DNA of 64,000 nt, taken from NCBI RefSeq assembly GCF_004349135.1, contig NZ_SMFN01000018.1, positions 1-64,000 of the forward strand. The letters are read 5' to 3'. The position numbers and the translations under genes were made by a program. This document shows, in pieces, positions 34,250 through 43,499 of this stretch. The notes beneath the pieces are model-generated. The model made no database searches, had not been told where the DNA came from, and worked only from the letters and a program-made list of their open reading frames with translations. The first letter of the stretch is position 1. Each line of letters starts with the position of its first letter. This DNA comes from Flavobacterium sandaracinum (GTDB taxonomy: Bacteria; Bacteroidota; Bacteroidia; Flavobacteriales; Flavobacteriaceae).

Positions 34250-35200
34250 CTAAAGAACGAAATATGCATTCTTTAAAGGTTGAATGGGATGTGATTTCAC
34301 ATCATAAGAATAGGATTCCTCGTCAAATTCATCTCTGTATTCGTTTACCATCTGCATAAGATTTTTTTCAACAGTATTTGATATAGCACTTACAGGAGTA
34401 TCTGTAGGTCTGTTTTCAAATGGATCTAATAAATGAATGGACATTTTTTCGATTAAGAAAAAAACAGCTGCAATAGTGGTCACTAATGGAATTTTAAGCC
34501 AGCCATTCACAGCAATTAATCCAAAAGGCAAAAGCATAATAAATAAGCATAATGCAAATCGGATGTATATGCTGTATGTAGTTGGAAAAATTGTGTTTTT
34601 TATACGTTCACATTTACCCATTGAATCACACAGTCTTGTAAGTGTGTTGTCAATTTCTACTTGTTGGTAAACGTTTATTTTGTTTTTGTGGAGTGCTTTT
34701 CTTAAATCTTTGGCGTGTAGCATTAGGATTGCATTAGGCACATGTTTGTGTTTTTTTACAAATCGTAATTCTTCATCATCTAGTAAATTCAATATTGGCT
34801 TTAGTGGGTCTTTTTCTCTCAATGTTTGCCCAAGACTATAGCACCATGCCGCTTGTCTTTTGGCAAATTTTTCTTTGAAATCATTTGCTTGTATGGAGAA
34901 ATCAGGATCGTTATAAAAAACAATAATTTGGCGCAACAGTGTCCTCGAGTCATTGACAATAGAACCCCAAATTATTCTCGCTTCCCACCAACGGTCGTAA
35001 GCCTGATTCGATTTGAATGCCAGAAGTAACGAAATAATAGTACCAATGATTGTAGGAATCGCAATTGGGATATTGACAGATGCCGTTTTGAAAAAATAGT
35101 GAAAAGTCTCAAATGCAATACAAAACAAAATCACTAACATTAGTTCCGTTTTTATTTTACCCAGGACATATCTCATGGGAATTTTCTTTTTTAGTAACAT
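34250..35200 (-). CDS. Bestrophin family ion channel
   Basis: A 316-residue integral membrane protein of the bestrophin/UPF0187 family, which forms pentameric anion or cation channels in the inner membrane. The N-terminal signature IPMRYVLGKIKTELMLVILFC and the AFKSNQAYDRWWEARIIWGSIVNDSR stretch (about 61-86) are characteristic. Four hydrophobic regions lie near 17-33, 40-61, 208-225 and 233-247. The C-terminal MSIHLLDPFENRPTDTPVSAIS is also conserved in the family. Start may be at residue 9 (MRYVL). It is followed in the opposite coordinate direction by a UspA-like gene upstream, 36 nt away on the same strand, so the two are probably one operon. Confidence 0.9.
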   Translation of the reverse strand: MLLKKKIPMRYVLGKIKTELMLVILFCIAFETFHYFFKTASVNIPIAIPTIIGTIISLLLAFKSNQAYDRWWEARIIWGSIVNDSRTLLRQIIVFYNDPDFSIQANDFKEKFAKRQAAWCYSLGQTLREKDPLKPILNLLDDEELRFVKKHKHVPNAILMLHAKDLRKALHKNKINVYQQVEIDNTLTRLCDSMGKCERIKNTIFPTTYSIYIRFALCLFIMLLPFGLIAVNGWLKIPLVTTIAAVFFLIEKMSIHLLDPFENRPTDTPVSAISNTVEKNLMQMVNEYRDEFDEESYSYDVKSHPIQPLKNAYFVL

Positions 35201-35236
35201 ATGTTTTGAATTAATAGTTTAAAAACTTTTTAAATT

Positions 35237-35962
35237 TTAGTAAATTCCTTCATATAAGGAAAGAACGGGTATTCCTAATGCTTCGTGAAATGATGCTTTT
35301 TCTTTTTTTAGTAGTTTTAGCTTCTTTGGTTTTCGAGTTTCAATCAAAATGTTGATATTGTTTTTTGCTATTGCGTCAGTTAAAAAGGGTTCAACATCAT
35401 AGGCTCTTTGTGGGTCATTTATTTTAGTTTCGCTCACAATTTTTAATGAAAAGAGAGTATTCACATAGGCTTGTAAATCTTCTGCATTCAAGATGGAATC
35501 GGAGTTTTTAATATAAAGCGCCTGGCTAAACGTTTCTTCTTGAAAGTCGGTGTTTGTATGTAAAATGGGGCATTTGCTGTTAGCAATAATTTGGGCGCAA
35601 TGCGTATTGATTTTCTTTTGAGAGGATTTGAAAGAAGGGGTCATAATTGTTAGTCCTATGGTGTAATATTCCATTAAATTTCTAATAATAGGAGCAGAAA
35701 TTCCATATTGATGATGGATTTTTAAACTGTAATTTTTAGATTCCGAAATGATTTCTCGACATAATTGCAAAACAGATTCCTGGGTAGGACTCAATCCCTT
35801 GTCGATGTTTCTCAATAAATTAGCAGAAGAATACGTGTCTGGAATATCAGCTATTAGCATCAGAATGAGCTGACACTTGGCGCCATTAGATGATTTTATA
35901 GCAGTTTTAACGGCATTGATAGTGTCGCTTTGTAATATAGAAGGGATCAGAATATTTTTCAT
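35237..35962 (-). CDS. UspA-like stress protein, diverged
   Basis: A 241-residue protein whose first 145 residues resemble a universal stress protein domain: MKNILIPSILQSDTINAVKTAIK (strand and helix), a hydrophobic strand CQLILMLIADIP, and the late segment IIANSKCPILHTNT, which corresponds to the usual V-x-x-x-S-x-x-P-V-L end. The ATP-loop motif G-x2-G-x9-G-S/T is not clear (TPSFKSSQKKINTHCAQ), so nucleotide binding is doubtful. The second half may be a degenerate second Usp unit. Upstream gene organisation suggests cotranscription with the bestrophin-like channel; the histidine kinase gene ends 80 nt upstream on the same strand. Confidence 0.65.
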   Translation of the reverse strand: MKNILIPSILQSDTINAVKTAIKSSNGAKCQLILMLIADIPDTYSSANLLRNIDKGLSPTQESVLQLCREIISESKNYSLKIHHQYGISAPIIRNLMEYYTIGLTIMTPSFKSSQKKINTHCAQIIANSKCPILHTNTDFQEETFSQALYIKNSDSILNAEDLQAYVNTLFSLKIVSETKINDPQRAYDVEPFLTDAIAKNNINILIETRKPKKLKLLKKEKASFHEALGIPVLSLYEGIY

Positions 35963-36042
35963 GTGTAATAAATTAGATTTATTTATACATGCAAAATAAC
36001 AGTACCCAAATAAAAGAAACCTTAAATTAAAATTAGAATATA

Positions 36043-37431
36043 CTAAGAATTAACATTAGAATTTCTAATGTTTGTTGTTTTAAATGTAATATTAACGATT
36101 GTTCCTTTGTCAGGTTCAGATTGTATTTGAAGTTCGCCGTTATGCATCCGAATTATTTTCATAGCAAGTGGAAGTCCCAATCCATAGCCGTTATATTTTG
36201 ATGCTTTTTTGCCTCGAAAAAAAGGTTCGTAAAGATGCGGAATATCCTCTGCAGGAATACCAATTCCGATGTCAGTAATCGAAATTTTGATAGTGGAATT
36301 TTTTATAGAAAGAGTTACAAAAACAGTTTCGTTATCTGAATATTTTACACCATTAGCAATGATATTGTTTAAGGAGAGTTCTAATAACGATTTGTTGCAT
36401 GGAATTTCAAGCAGCTTGGGATCGTTGGGAATTTCATTGATTTTTAACTTGACTTTGTTATTGGGGTAAATTTTATCAATATCTGATTTTACATCCATAA
36501 GAAGTTCATCGATTCTAACGATATCTAATAATTGTTTTTTTCCATCATAACCAGTTTGTGTCATTTTTAGAAGACTTTCAGTGAGGTCCCCCAGCCTTGA
36601 TGCTTGACTGTGTATGTTTTCTAAGGAGGCAATATAATCTGTTATATTCCTTTCTTTCAAGAGCATTATTTCTGCTTCCGCAATTATAGAAGTAACTGGC
36701 GTTTTTAGTTCGTGTGAAGCATTATTGATGAAATTAGCTTGAATTTCGAAGGAGGTTTCCAGTCGATCGAGCATATTGTTAAAGGTTTTTGTCAAATCAG
36801 CAATTTCATCTGTTTTTTTAGTTTCGGGAAGTCTATTGTGTAGGTTTGAGGCGCTTATTATTTTCACTTGGGCTGTAATTCTTGCCACAGGATTTATAAC
36901 TCTACGTGCCAGAAACCTTCCTAGGAAATAGGCCAATACTATAAATCCCAATCCACCAAAAAATAGAATTTGAATGATGTAAATACTACTCACGTCACCC
37001 CGACGGTCTTTCGCGGTGATGATCACTATGTATTTTTGATTGGATTCAGTGAATACTTGTGCATAAAAATAGTGATTGTTGTTTTCGATCCAGTGAGAAC
37101 CATTTACCATTACTTCAGTGTAAAAATCAGCGGGTAGATGAAGATCAGTGTTGTATTCAAAGGTGTTTTTCCCACTGACTTTGAGAACATAATTTTGTTC
37201 GTTGATTAATTCTTCAAGCCCATTGGCTTTGAATTCTTTGAAATATTGGGTTTTTAACGGATCATTTTGATAATGAATTGATGCTACAATTTTAGCTCGA
37301 TCTTGCAATCTTTTCAAAAAATGGTACTGATTGTTTTGCTTGAACAAGAAAAAAACCACCATACTTAGTAAAAGAGTACTGAGTGTCGATAGCGCAACAT
37401 AGGTAAAGGTGATTTTTTTCTTAATCTGCAT
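36043..37431 (-). CDS. Sensor histidine kinase
   Basis: A 462-residue inner-membrane kinase. TM1 is about 8-30, a periplasmic sensor domain of about 120 residues follows, TM2 is about 152-174, and HAMP about 170-223. The dimerisation/phosphoacceptor segment has His240 in NNASHELKTP. The catalytic domain shows the N box (SLNNIIANGVKYSD), the G1 box DIGIGIP, F box and G2 box NGYGLGL. The partner response regulator lies directly upstream, with only two nt between its stop and this start. The stimulus is unknown. Confidence 0.94.
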   Translation of the reverse strand: MQIKKKITFTYVALSTLSTLLLSMVVFFLFKQNNQYHFLKRLQDRAKIVASIHYQNDPLKTQYFKEFKANGLEELINEQNYVLKVSGKNTFEYNTDLHLPADFYTEVMVNGSHWIENNNHYFYAQVFTESNQKYIVIITAKDRRGDVSSIYIIQILFFGGLGFIVLAYFLGRFLARRVINPVARITAQVKIISASNLHNRLPETKKTDEIADLTKTFNNMLDRLETSFEIQANFINNASHELKTPVTSIIAEAEIMLLKERNITDYIASLENIHSQASRLGDLTESLLKMTQTGYDGKKQLLDIVRIDELLMDVKSDIDKIYPNNKVKLKINEIPNDPKLLEIPCNKSLLELSLNNIIANGVKYSDNETVFVTLSIKNSTIKISITDIGIGIPAEDIPHLYEPFFRGKKASKYNGYGLGLPLAMKIIRMHNGELQIQSEPDKGTIVNITFKTTNIRNSNVNS

Positions 37432-37433
37432 TT

Positions 37434-38108
37434 TTATGATTTCATTACATAACCCAAACCTTTCATGGTGTGAATTAACTTGGTTTCATAGGGTTTGTCT
37501 ATTTTTTTTCTCAAGTAGTTGATGTAGACATCAATTACATTTGTATTCATGTCAAAATTAATATCCCAAACATTGTCTAAAAGTTGCTCTCGCGATAGTA
37601 TAGTTTCTGCGTTTTTGGCTAAATAATACAAAAGCTTAAATTCTTTGGCTGTTAAAATAATGGGATCCCCATTTCTGGAGACCGTTTTTGTTTTGGAATT
37701 AATTTTTAGATCTGCAATAGTAATAACTTCAGTCGGTTTTTGTAATAAGCCAGCTCTTCTTGAAAGTGCATTTACTCTGGCATCAAGTTCTAGAAATTTA
37801 AAGGGTTTTACTAAATAATCATCGGCTCCAGAATTTAGTCCGTTTATTATATTTTCACTACTGCCTAAAGCGGTTAGGAGTAAAATGGGGACGAAATTTT
37901 TTGCTGCTCTCAACCGTCTGCAAATTTCAATACCGTTGATGTCAGGTAACATCACATCTAGTAAAACCACATCAAAAGCATGATTAGAGAGTAACTCTAA
38001 TGCTGTTGTCCCATCAAGTGCAACACTTACATCGTGATTTCTTTCTGAAAACCCTTTACGGATAATTGACGAAAGACTAGGCTCGTCCTCTACTATTAAT
38101 AACTTCAT
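37434..38108 (-). CDS. OmpR/PhoB family response regulator
   Basis: A 224-residue two-domain regulator. The receiver domain (about 1-115) has the acidic pair Glu7-Asp8, phosphoacceptor Asp51 in VVLLDVMLPD, Thr79 and Lys101 in LVKPF. The C-terminal winged helix (about 125-222) has LTAKEFKLLYYLAKN, VWDINFDMNTNVIDVYINYLRKKID and the wing IHTMKGLGYVM. It is first in the operon with the histidine kinase. A -7 box TAGATTTG lies on the minus strand at 38126-38133, 18 nt before the ATG. Confidence 0.95.
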   Translation of the reverse strand: MKLLIVEDEPSLSSIIRKGFSERNHDVSVALDGTTALELLSNHAFDVVLLDVMLPDINGIEICRRLRAAKNFVPILLLTALGSSENIINGLNSGADDYLVKPFKFLELDARVNALSRRAGLLQKPTEVITIADLKINSKTKTVSRNGDPIILTAKEFKLLYYLAKNAETILSREQLLDNVWDINFDMNTNVIDVYINYLRKKIDKPYETKLIHTMKGLGYVMKS

Positions 38109-38125
38109 GAACAGTACTGTTTATA

Positions 38126-38133
38126 CAAATCTA
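38126..38133 (-). promoter_or_regulatory. -7 box of the two-component operon
   Basis: TAGATTTG on the minus strand fits TAnnTTTG; no convincing -33 element upstream. The 38109-38335 gap between this operon and the divergent membrane protein gene holds nothing else I can support. Confidence 0.4.
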
Positions 38134-38335
38134 ATGATTAAACTTTTATTTTTTTTCGAAAAAATGACTGCTAAACTAATATTAACAAAATCTTATAAAT
38201 AGTTGAAAGTGATGTTTTATCTTTTTAAAAGGCCTTTAGCCATTCATGTATAGTGTTCATTATTAATTTATTGAAATTTTTTATTGTAACAGATTGTATT
38301 TTTTGATTACTAATCAAATATAAATACACAGCCAT

Positions 38336-39979
38336 ATGAAAAATATTTTCTCTATTGCATTTTTATTCCTTTTTGGATTTTTACTTTTTTACATCAACCT
38401 GCCTGTACTTCATTATGGTTTTACTGGTTTTGCTGTTATTTTTTTACTGTTGGTGATTCTGGGTATTCTATTATCAATAGGGTTTTCCGTTTCGCAGCAA
38501 ACCAAACAAGTTAAGATTGTTTCCAAGCCAAATAAGTTTTTGTCTATTTTGGCAGGAATACTTTTAGTGTATTGTATTGTGCTTCCTTTTGTAACTAGCC
38601 TAAAAATGTTTAGGAGTGATTCCTATCAAGAACTAATAGGCGAGGTCAAAAACGGCCAAAAAATCACCAATCATATTGCTCCAATTTCGATTGATAAAAT
38701 CCGTGTGGTTGATGAGGAATTAGCCCATCTTTTGGGAGAAAAAGTTTTAGGTTCGCAACCAGCTTTAGGGAGTCAAGTTGAATTAGGTGATTTTTGCATT
38801 CAAAAAGTAAACAACAACTTGTATTGGGTAGCACCGCTACTGCATTCGGGTTTTTTTAAGTGGTTTAACAACCAAGAAGGAACAGCTGGCTATGTTATGG
38901 TTTCTGCGACTAATGAACGCGATGTAAAATTAGTTCAGAATGTTGGCGGGGCAGCTATTAAGATTAAATACCAACCAGGAGCTTATTTTCAAAGTGATAT
39001 TCACAGACAGGTTTATTTTAACGGCAATGCTACTGTTGGTTTGGCTGATTTTAGTTTTGAAATTGATGATGCTGGAAAACCGTTTTGGATTGTTACCAAA
39101 TATGCGAAAAAAATAGGATTTGCAGGAAATGAAGCCATAGGAACTATTGTCGTTGATGCACAATCTGGTACTATGAAAGAGTATGCTATTGCTGCAACTC
39201 CAAAATGGGTGGATCGAATCCAGCCCTTAGAATTTATCGAAGATCAATTGAACGATTGGGGTGAATATGTGCACGGATATTGGAATTTTTCTAACGCGGA
39301 CAAACTTCAAATCACAGAAGGTTTGACCTTAGTTTACGGAAAGAACGATAAATCGTATTGGTATACTGGATTGACTTCGGTAGGGAAAGATGAGTCCGCT
39401 GTAGGTTTTGTCCTAGTAGATACCAGAACTAAAGAAACTACTTTTTACAAGCAAGGAGGCGCGACCGAGTTTGCTGCTCAAAGCTCTGCCCAAGGAAAAG
39501 TTCAGGAAAAAGGATACAAGGCTTCTTTGCCTATTCCTTATAATATCAATAACATACCAACTTATGTGATGACTCTGAAAGATGATGGTGGATTGGTAAA
39601 AATGTTTGCAATGGTAGCCATTTCAGATTATACGATTGTAGGTGTAGGCAATACAATGCGAGAAACATTGACTTCGTTTAAAAACGTATATAATATGTCG
39701 GATAATAAAATAAATCCGAATAGTGTTTCCAATAAAAAAATACTGAAATCAGTGGTGACCCGAATCCAGAATGATGTCAAAAATGGGAATAGCTTTTATT
39801 ATTTCAAGGTGAAAGATTATCCGAATATTTTTGTAGGTTCCTCACAAATATCCAATCAATTGCCAGTAACAATGGTGGGCGATAGTATACAAATTTCCTT
39901 TGATTTGGATTTAGAAGAAGTAATAGATGTTTCCAGTTTTGAGAATATCAATCTCAAATCAAGTATGAAATCGAAGTAA
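38336..39979 (+). CDS. Conserved membrane protein of unknown function, 547 residues
   Basis: Three hydrophobic helices lie at about 5-20, 27-49 and 67-88; the remaining 450 residues form a soluble domain. The wording NATVGLADFSFEIDDAGKPFWIVT (about 226-249), IVVDAQSGTMKEYAI, PKWVDRIQPLEFIEDQLNDWGEY and TGLTSVGKDESAVGFVLVDTRTKETTFYKQGGATEFAAQSSAQG (about 342-385) is, from memory, shared with proteins of similar size in Firmicutes and other phyla, so the gene is widely distributed. No catalytic motif is recognised and no function is proposed. It is divergent from the two-component operon and ends at a strong terminator. Confidence 0.8.
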   Translation: MKNIFSIAFLFLFGFLLFYINLPVLHYGFTGFAVIFLLLVILGILLSIGFSVSQQTKQVKIVSKPNKFLSILAGILLVYCIVLPFVTSLKMFRSDSYQELIGEVKNGQKITNHIAPISIDKIRVVDEELAHLLGEKVLGSQPALGSQVELGDFCIQKVNNNLYWVAPLLHSGFFKWFNNQEGTAGYVMVSATNERDVKLVQNVGGAAIKIKYQPGAYFQSDIHRQVYFNGNATVGLADFSFEIDDAGKPFWIVTKYAKKIGFAGNEAIGTIVVDAQSGTMKEYAIAATPKWVDRIQPLEFIEDQLNDWGEYVHGYWNFSNADKLQITEGLTLVYGKNDKSYWYTGLTSVGKDESAVGFVLVDTRTKETTFYKQGGATEFAAQSSAQGKVQEKGYKASLPIPYNINNIPTYVMTLKDDGGLVKMFAMVAISDYTIVGVGNTMRETLTSFKNVYNMSDNKINPNSVSNKKILKSVVTRIQNDVKNGNSFYYFKVKDYPNIFVGSSQISNQLPVTMVGDSIQISFDLDLEEVIDVSSFENINLKSSMKSK

Positions 39980-39982
39980 TTC

Positions 39983-40016
39983 AAAAGGGCTTAAAGAATT
40001 TTCTTTAAGCCCTTTT
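39983..40016. terminator. Bidirectional terminator between convergent genes
   Basis: A perfect 16-bp stem AAAAGGGCTTAAAGAA (39983-39998) / TTCTTTAAGCCCTTTT (40001-40016), followed by T on the plus strand. It abuts the stop codon of the DUF6370 gene. Confidence 0.85.
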
Positions 40017-40017
40017 T

Positions 40018-40341
40018 TTATTTTTTAGGTAATACTTTAAAGGAGGTGACTTTGAATTTATTGTCAACGACTTTACCAACAACTTCCGCTTTTCTAATAG
40101 CGGTGCAAAAACCATCACTGGCATGTGCATCTCCGTGAGAGTCAATAGAACTTCCGTCAACAAAATAGGATTTTCCGTCCACGCGAACCGCTAATTCACA
40201 ACCATGTCCTTCCATTCCAAATTGGCATTGTCCACAAGATGCTTCAACAATTTGAGGTTTTGGTTCTTCTTTTTTATCTTTAACCTGAGCACTTGCAAGT
40301 GTTGCAGAGAATAAAATAGCTAAGTATAGTAATTTTTTCAT
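40018..40341 (-). CDS. DUF6370 family exported protein
   Basis: A 107-residue protein from the ATG at 40341; the frame stays open to 40455 but the upstream part has no family sense and the signal peptide MKKLLYLAILFSATLASAQ starts here. The mature domain has a C-x2-C pair in ASCGQCQFGMEGHGCELAVRVDGKSYFVDGSSID (about 36-68, three Cys), a HGDAHASDGFC segment and EVVGKVVDNKFKVTSF. The family is small and common in flavobacteria; Cys and His spacing suggests metal or disulfide binding, which is an inference. It is convergent with the 547-residue protein gene. Confidence 0.75.
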   Translation of the reverse strand: MKKLLYLAILFSATLASAQVKDKKEEPKPQIVEASCGQCQFGMEGHGCELAVRVDGKSYFVDGSSIDSHGDAHASDGFCTAIRKAEVVGKVVDNKFKVTSFKVLPKK

Positions 40342-40381
40342 AAATGTTTCAATTTTTACTTTAGCTAAGATACTGGTTTTT

Positions 40382-40744
40382 TTACATCGAATAATTTTTA
40401 AACATGTAAATCCACAATAATCGGGAAAGACGAATGTTGATAGAAGCCATGGCAAAAATCACCACGGCAATAATTGGTATGATTCGTAAATCAAAATTTT
40501 CAGTAAAGAAAAATTGAGCGATAGTAAACGTAGCAATACTTTGCGCCACTGTCAGACCATAATTCACATACATGGCGCCATAAAAATAGCCAGGTTCTTT
40601 CTCGAACTTATTGTTGCAATGCGGACAATATTCATTCATTTTTGGAAACCCAATGTGTAAGAAAATATTTTTTTCTTTGAAAACTTTCCCTTGAAGACAG
40701 TGAGGGCAATCATTATTCAGTATGTGTACGATAGAATTTGACAT
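40382..40744 (-). CDS. DUF983 family membrane protein
   Basis: A 120-residue protein starting at the ATG at 40744 (an in-frame TTG six codons earlier is less likely). Two zinc-ribbon-like pairs, CPHCLQGK (about 13-20) and YCPHCNNKFEKEPG (about 38-51), precede two hydrophobic helices (about 58-83 and 85-105). This is the DUF983 layout: N-terminal rubredoxin-like metal-binding motif and membrane anchor. Function is not known to me. A TACCTTTG -7 box overlaps the upstream region (minus strand), and the AraC gene starts divergently 91 nt away. Confidence 0.85.
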   Translation of the reverse strand: MSNSIVHILNNDCPHCLQGKVFKEKNIFLHIGFPKMNEYCPHCNNKFEKEPGYFYGAMYVNYGLTVAQSIATFTIAQFFFTENFDLRIIPIIAVVIFAMASINIRLSRLLWIYMFKNYSM

Positions 40745-40835
40745 CGTTATAATTTTTATCAAAGGTATTTCTTATTCAAGTCCTAGATGTTTTCTATATT
40801 CGCTTATTATAGCACAATAAAGACATTTTAGGGAA

Positions 40836-41699
40836 ATGAAAAAATATCCTATTTATAACATTCAGCGATTTAACTGTACTTCAGTGAATAGTGATTTGTA
40901 CATTAACACCTTCAAGAATCATTTAATTGATCATAGTTTTGTTGAGGAACCGCACCGACATAATTCGTATGTTCTAGTCTTTTTTACCAAAGGTTCGGGA
41001 ACGCATGAAATTGATTTTGATGTGTTTGCGATTCAGCAGGGAAGTATGTTTTTCCTGCAACCCGGACAAATGCATCATTGGCATTTGTCTGATGATGTAG
41101 ATGGATTTGTAATTTTCTATTCGCAGGAAATGTATAATCTGTATTTTGGGCAAAAAACCATTGGGGATTATCCGTTTTATTCCTCGGTGGATAATAAGCC
41201 AGAAATGATTTTCGATGCAACCGAATCAAAAGCAATTCTCCCTTATTTTGAAAGTCTGATTGCAGAAACGCAATCGGATCAGCTGTTGAATCAAGATAAA
41301 ATTATGAACTTGTTAGATATTATTCACATTGAAATTGCCCGAAAATATAGTGAAACCCATCTGCACGAAGCACACTCCTACAATGTGAAAATTAAAATGT
41401 TTGAAACGGTTTTAGAAAATAATTTTAAGATAGAAAAAGCACCTTCTTTCTATGCATCGCAATTGGCTATAACTTTGAAACATTTGAATAGGATTTGTAA
41501 TGAAATATTACAAAAAACCACTACCGAAGTAATTACAGACAGAATCATTCTCGAAGCAAAACGCATGTTGATGGATAAAAAGTTTACTGTCAATGAAATT
41601 GCTACGCGATTAGGCTTTGATGATTATTCCTATTTTACACGTTTGTTTAAAAAAAATACAGGAATGACTCCGACAAACTTTCGCATTTTTAAAAAGTAA
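40836..41699 (+). CDS. AraC family transcriptional regulator
   Basis: A 287-residue regulator. The N-terminal part (about 20-110) is a cupin-type sensing domain: EPHRHNSYVLVFFTKGSGTHEIDFD and GSMFFLQPGQMHHWHLSDDVDGFVIFYS are the typical AraC/cupin strands with the paired His. The C-terminal part (about 190-287) has two helix-turn-helix motifs, ending EIATRLGFDDYSYFTRLFKKNTGMTPTNFR, the AraC signature. Ligand and targets are unknown; it is divergent from the DUF983 gene, which may be a target. Confidence 0.93.
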   Translation: MKKYPIYNIQRFNCTSVNSDLYINTFKNHLIDHSFVEEPHRHNSYVLVFFTKGSGTHEIDFDVFAIQQGSMFFLQPGQMHHWHLSDDVDGFVIFYSQEMYNLYFGQKTIGDYPFYSSVDNKPEMIFDATESKAILPYFESLIAETQSDQLLNQDKIMNLLDIIHIEIARKYSETHLHEAHSYNVKIKMFETVLENNFKIEKAPSFYASQLAITLKHLNRICNEILQKTTTEVITDRIILEAKRMLMDKKFTVNEIATRLGFDDYSYFTRLFKKNTGMTPTNFRIFKK

Positions 41700-41738
41700 T
41701 GGGGATCAATGCCGTTTCATTCATACGGTTGCCGAGTG

Positions 41739-41778
41739 GAGCGCAGTCGAGACTCAACAGTTAGTCTCGACTGCGCTC
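41739..41778. repeat. Perfect 16-bp palindrome between convergent genes
   Basis: GAGCGCAGTCGAGACT (41739-41754) and AGTCTCGACTGCGCTC (41763-41778) are exact complements with an 8-nt loop. There is no T run, so it is not a classic terminator. It is GC-richer than its surroundings; such GCGCAGTCGAGAC palindromes are dispersed in flavobacterial genomes. Confidence 0.7.
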
Positions 41779-41804
41779 GACTTGACAATACTATCGCTAT
41801 TCAA

Positions 41805-42965
41805 TTACGAATGCACGGTAACCAAACTAGCTGCTTTTTTTGCTTTTTCTACCACTTCTTCAATTGGAGTTTCTAAAGTGTCATTGACTAAAGCTACGCC
41901 CATTCTTCGGTACGGTCTTGAGGTGGGTTTGCCAAAGATTCTGAAGTCCGTTTTTGGTAAACTTGCTATTTCGGTTATTCCAGTATAACTGGGGTTTGTG
42001 GAGTTTTCCGAGGCTAAAATTACAGCACTCGCACCGTTTTTTTCTAATGTAATTTCGAAAATAGGCAAACTAAGAATCGCTCGTAAATGCAACTCAAATT
42101 CATTGAAGTTTTGCGTTCCGGCCAAAGTTACCATTCCTGTGTCGTGTGGACGAGGCGATAATTCCGAGAAATAAACGCCATCATCAGCCAAGAAAAATTC
42201 AACTCCAAAAAGTCCTGCGCCACCTAAAGCTTCCGTTACTTTTTCAGCCATGTCTTGTGCTTCGTATAAATCCTTATCGGAAATCCTTGCCGGTTGCCAG
42301 CTTTCCTGATAATCGCCACGTTCTTGTCGGTGGCCAATTGGCGCGCAAAATAAAGTGGGATTATTATTTTGAACCACGGTCAATAACGTAATCTCCGAAT
42401 TGAATTTAACAAACGCCTCTACAATGACTTCTACTACATCACCACGGGAGCCTTCTACGGCATAATTCCACGCTTTTTCGATGTCGGCCTCAGTTTTTAT
42501 GGTGGATTGTCCTTTTCCGGACGAAGACATTAATGGTTTTACCACGCAAGGCATTCCCACGGCTTCAACACCTTTTTGCAATTCCTTGGCGGTTGTTGCA
42601 TAGCGGTAATTTGCGGTTTTTAATCCTAATTCTTTGGATGCTAAATCCCGAATTGCTTTCCTGTTCATAGTGAAGTTTGCCGCTTTCGCAGAAGGAACTA
42701 CGGTGATTCCTTGCTTTTCATAGTCATAAAAACGCTCGGTGCGGATGGCTTCAATTTCAGGAACAATGAAATCAGGATTGTGTTTCGCAACGATGCGATC
42801 TAAGGCATCTCCGTCGAGCATGTTGATGACTTCAAAACCATGTGCGACTTGCATAGCGGGAGCATTTTCGTAACTGTCAACGGCAATTACGGTTTGGCCG
42901 ATGCGTTGTGCAGCGATTGTAAATTCTTTTCCTAATTCGCCTGAGCCGAGAAGTAGTATTTTCAT
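41805..42965 (-). CDS. purT: Formate-dependent phosphoribosylglycinamide formyltransferase
   Basis: It formylates GAR using formate and ATP in purine synthesis, the folate-free alternative to PurN. The 386 residues form an ATP-grasp enzyme: N-terminal GSGELGKEF (7-15), [12 protein letters not shown] (31-42), ATP-binding [12 protein letters not shown] (about 143-154), [26 protein letters not shown] (about 260-285, Mg ligands Glu and Asn/Ser region) and the end [22 protein letters not shown]. It stands alone, convergent with araC. Confidence 0.95.
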   Translation of the reverse strand: MKILLLGSGELGKEFTIAAQRIGQTVIAVDSYENAPAMQVAHGFEVINMLDGDALDRIVAKHNPDFIVPEIEAIRTERFYDYEKQGITVVPSAKAANFTMNRKAIRDLASKELGLKTANYRYATTAKELQKGVEAVGMPCVVKPLMSSSGKGQSTIKTEADIEKAWNYAVEGSRGDVVEVIVEAFVKFNSEITLLTVVQNNNPTLFCAPIGHRQERGDYQESWQPARISDKDLYEAQDMAEKVTEALGGAGLFGVEFFLADDGVYFSELSPRPHDTGMVTLAGTQNFNEFELHLRAILSLPIFEITLEKNGASAVILASENSTNPSYTGITEIASLPKTDFRIFGKPTSRPYRRMGVALVNDTLETPIEEVVEKAKKAASLVTVHS

Positions 42966-43026
42966 TTTTTGAAGTCTTAATTAGCATGTAAAAATACTAA
43001 ATTGCTTTTTTATGACTGCAGATTCG

Positions 43027-43383
43027 CTACAAACTTTGCCCAAAAGTCAATAGATTATGATCTGGATCTAAAATTGAAAATTCTTTTTGTCCCCAAGGTT
43101 TGATTTCTAAAGGACCATTCGGGTGAATGGCAACGCCGTTTTTCAAGAAGTTGTTATAAACGGTTTCGATATCTTGTGTGCGAATGTAAACTCCCGAGTA
43201 ATTTTCAAGAGCATCAAGGGTAGCAAACTCAAAAAAATGAATTTCAATATTGTCTTTTTGTACCATCAAATACGCGTCATAATCTGCATTGCCCCATTTC
43301 TGAAAACCTAATTGGTTTATGTAAAAATCTTTCGTAATCGCTTTGTTACGCATGGGTAACTTTGGTTTGATTGCGGTAAGCAT
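43027..43383 (-). CDS. Glyoxalase/bleomycin resistance (VOC) family protein
   Basis: A 118-residue vicinal oxygen chelate fold protein. The first half has LPMRNKAITKDFYINQLGFQKW, the second VYIRTQDIETVYNNFLKNG, followed by PLEIKPWGQKEFSILDPDHNLLTFGQ, the usual end with the conserved G-x-x-x-F-x-x-x-D-P-D-G/H-N motif. The metal ligands of true glyoxalases (His/Glu) are partly present (HFFEF and the terminal region), so the reaction cannot be named. Related small proteins include bleomycin-binding resistance proteins. Confidence 0.85.
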   Translation of the reverse strand: MLTAIKPKLPMRNKAITKDFYINQLGFQKWGNADYDAYLMVQKDNIEIHFFEFATLDALENYSGVYIRTQDIETVYNNFLKNGVAIHPNGPLEIKPWGQKEFSILDPDHNLLTFGQSL

Positions 43384-43499
43384 GGTGGTTTAGGTTTTGA
43401 TTACTTCTATTAATGAAGCTCAATTGCTTCTCTTATAAACTTTGTTCGCTGGAAGGTAGAGCGGTAATTTGTTGCTAGAATTCAGAAATCTAAACCGTT

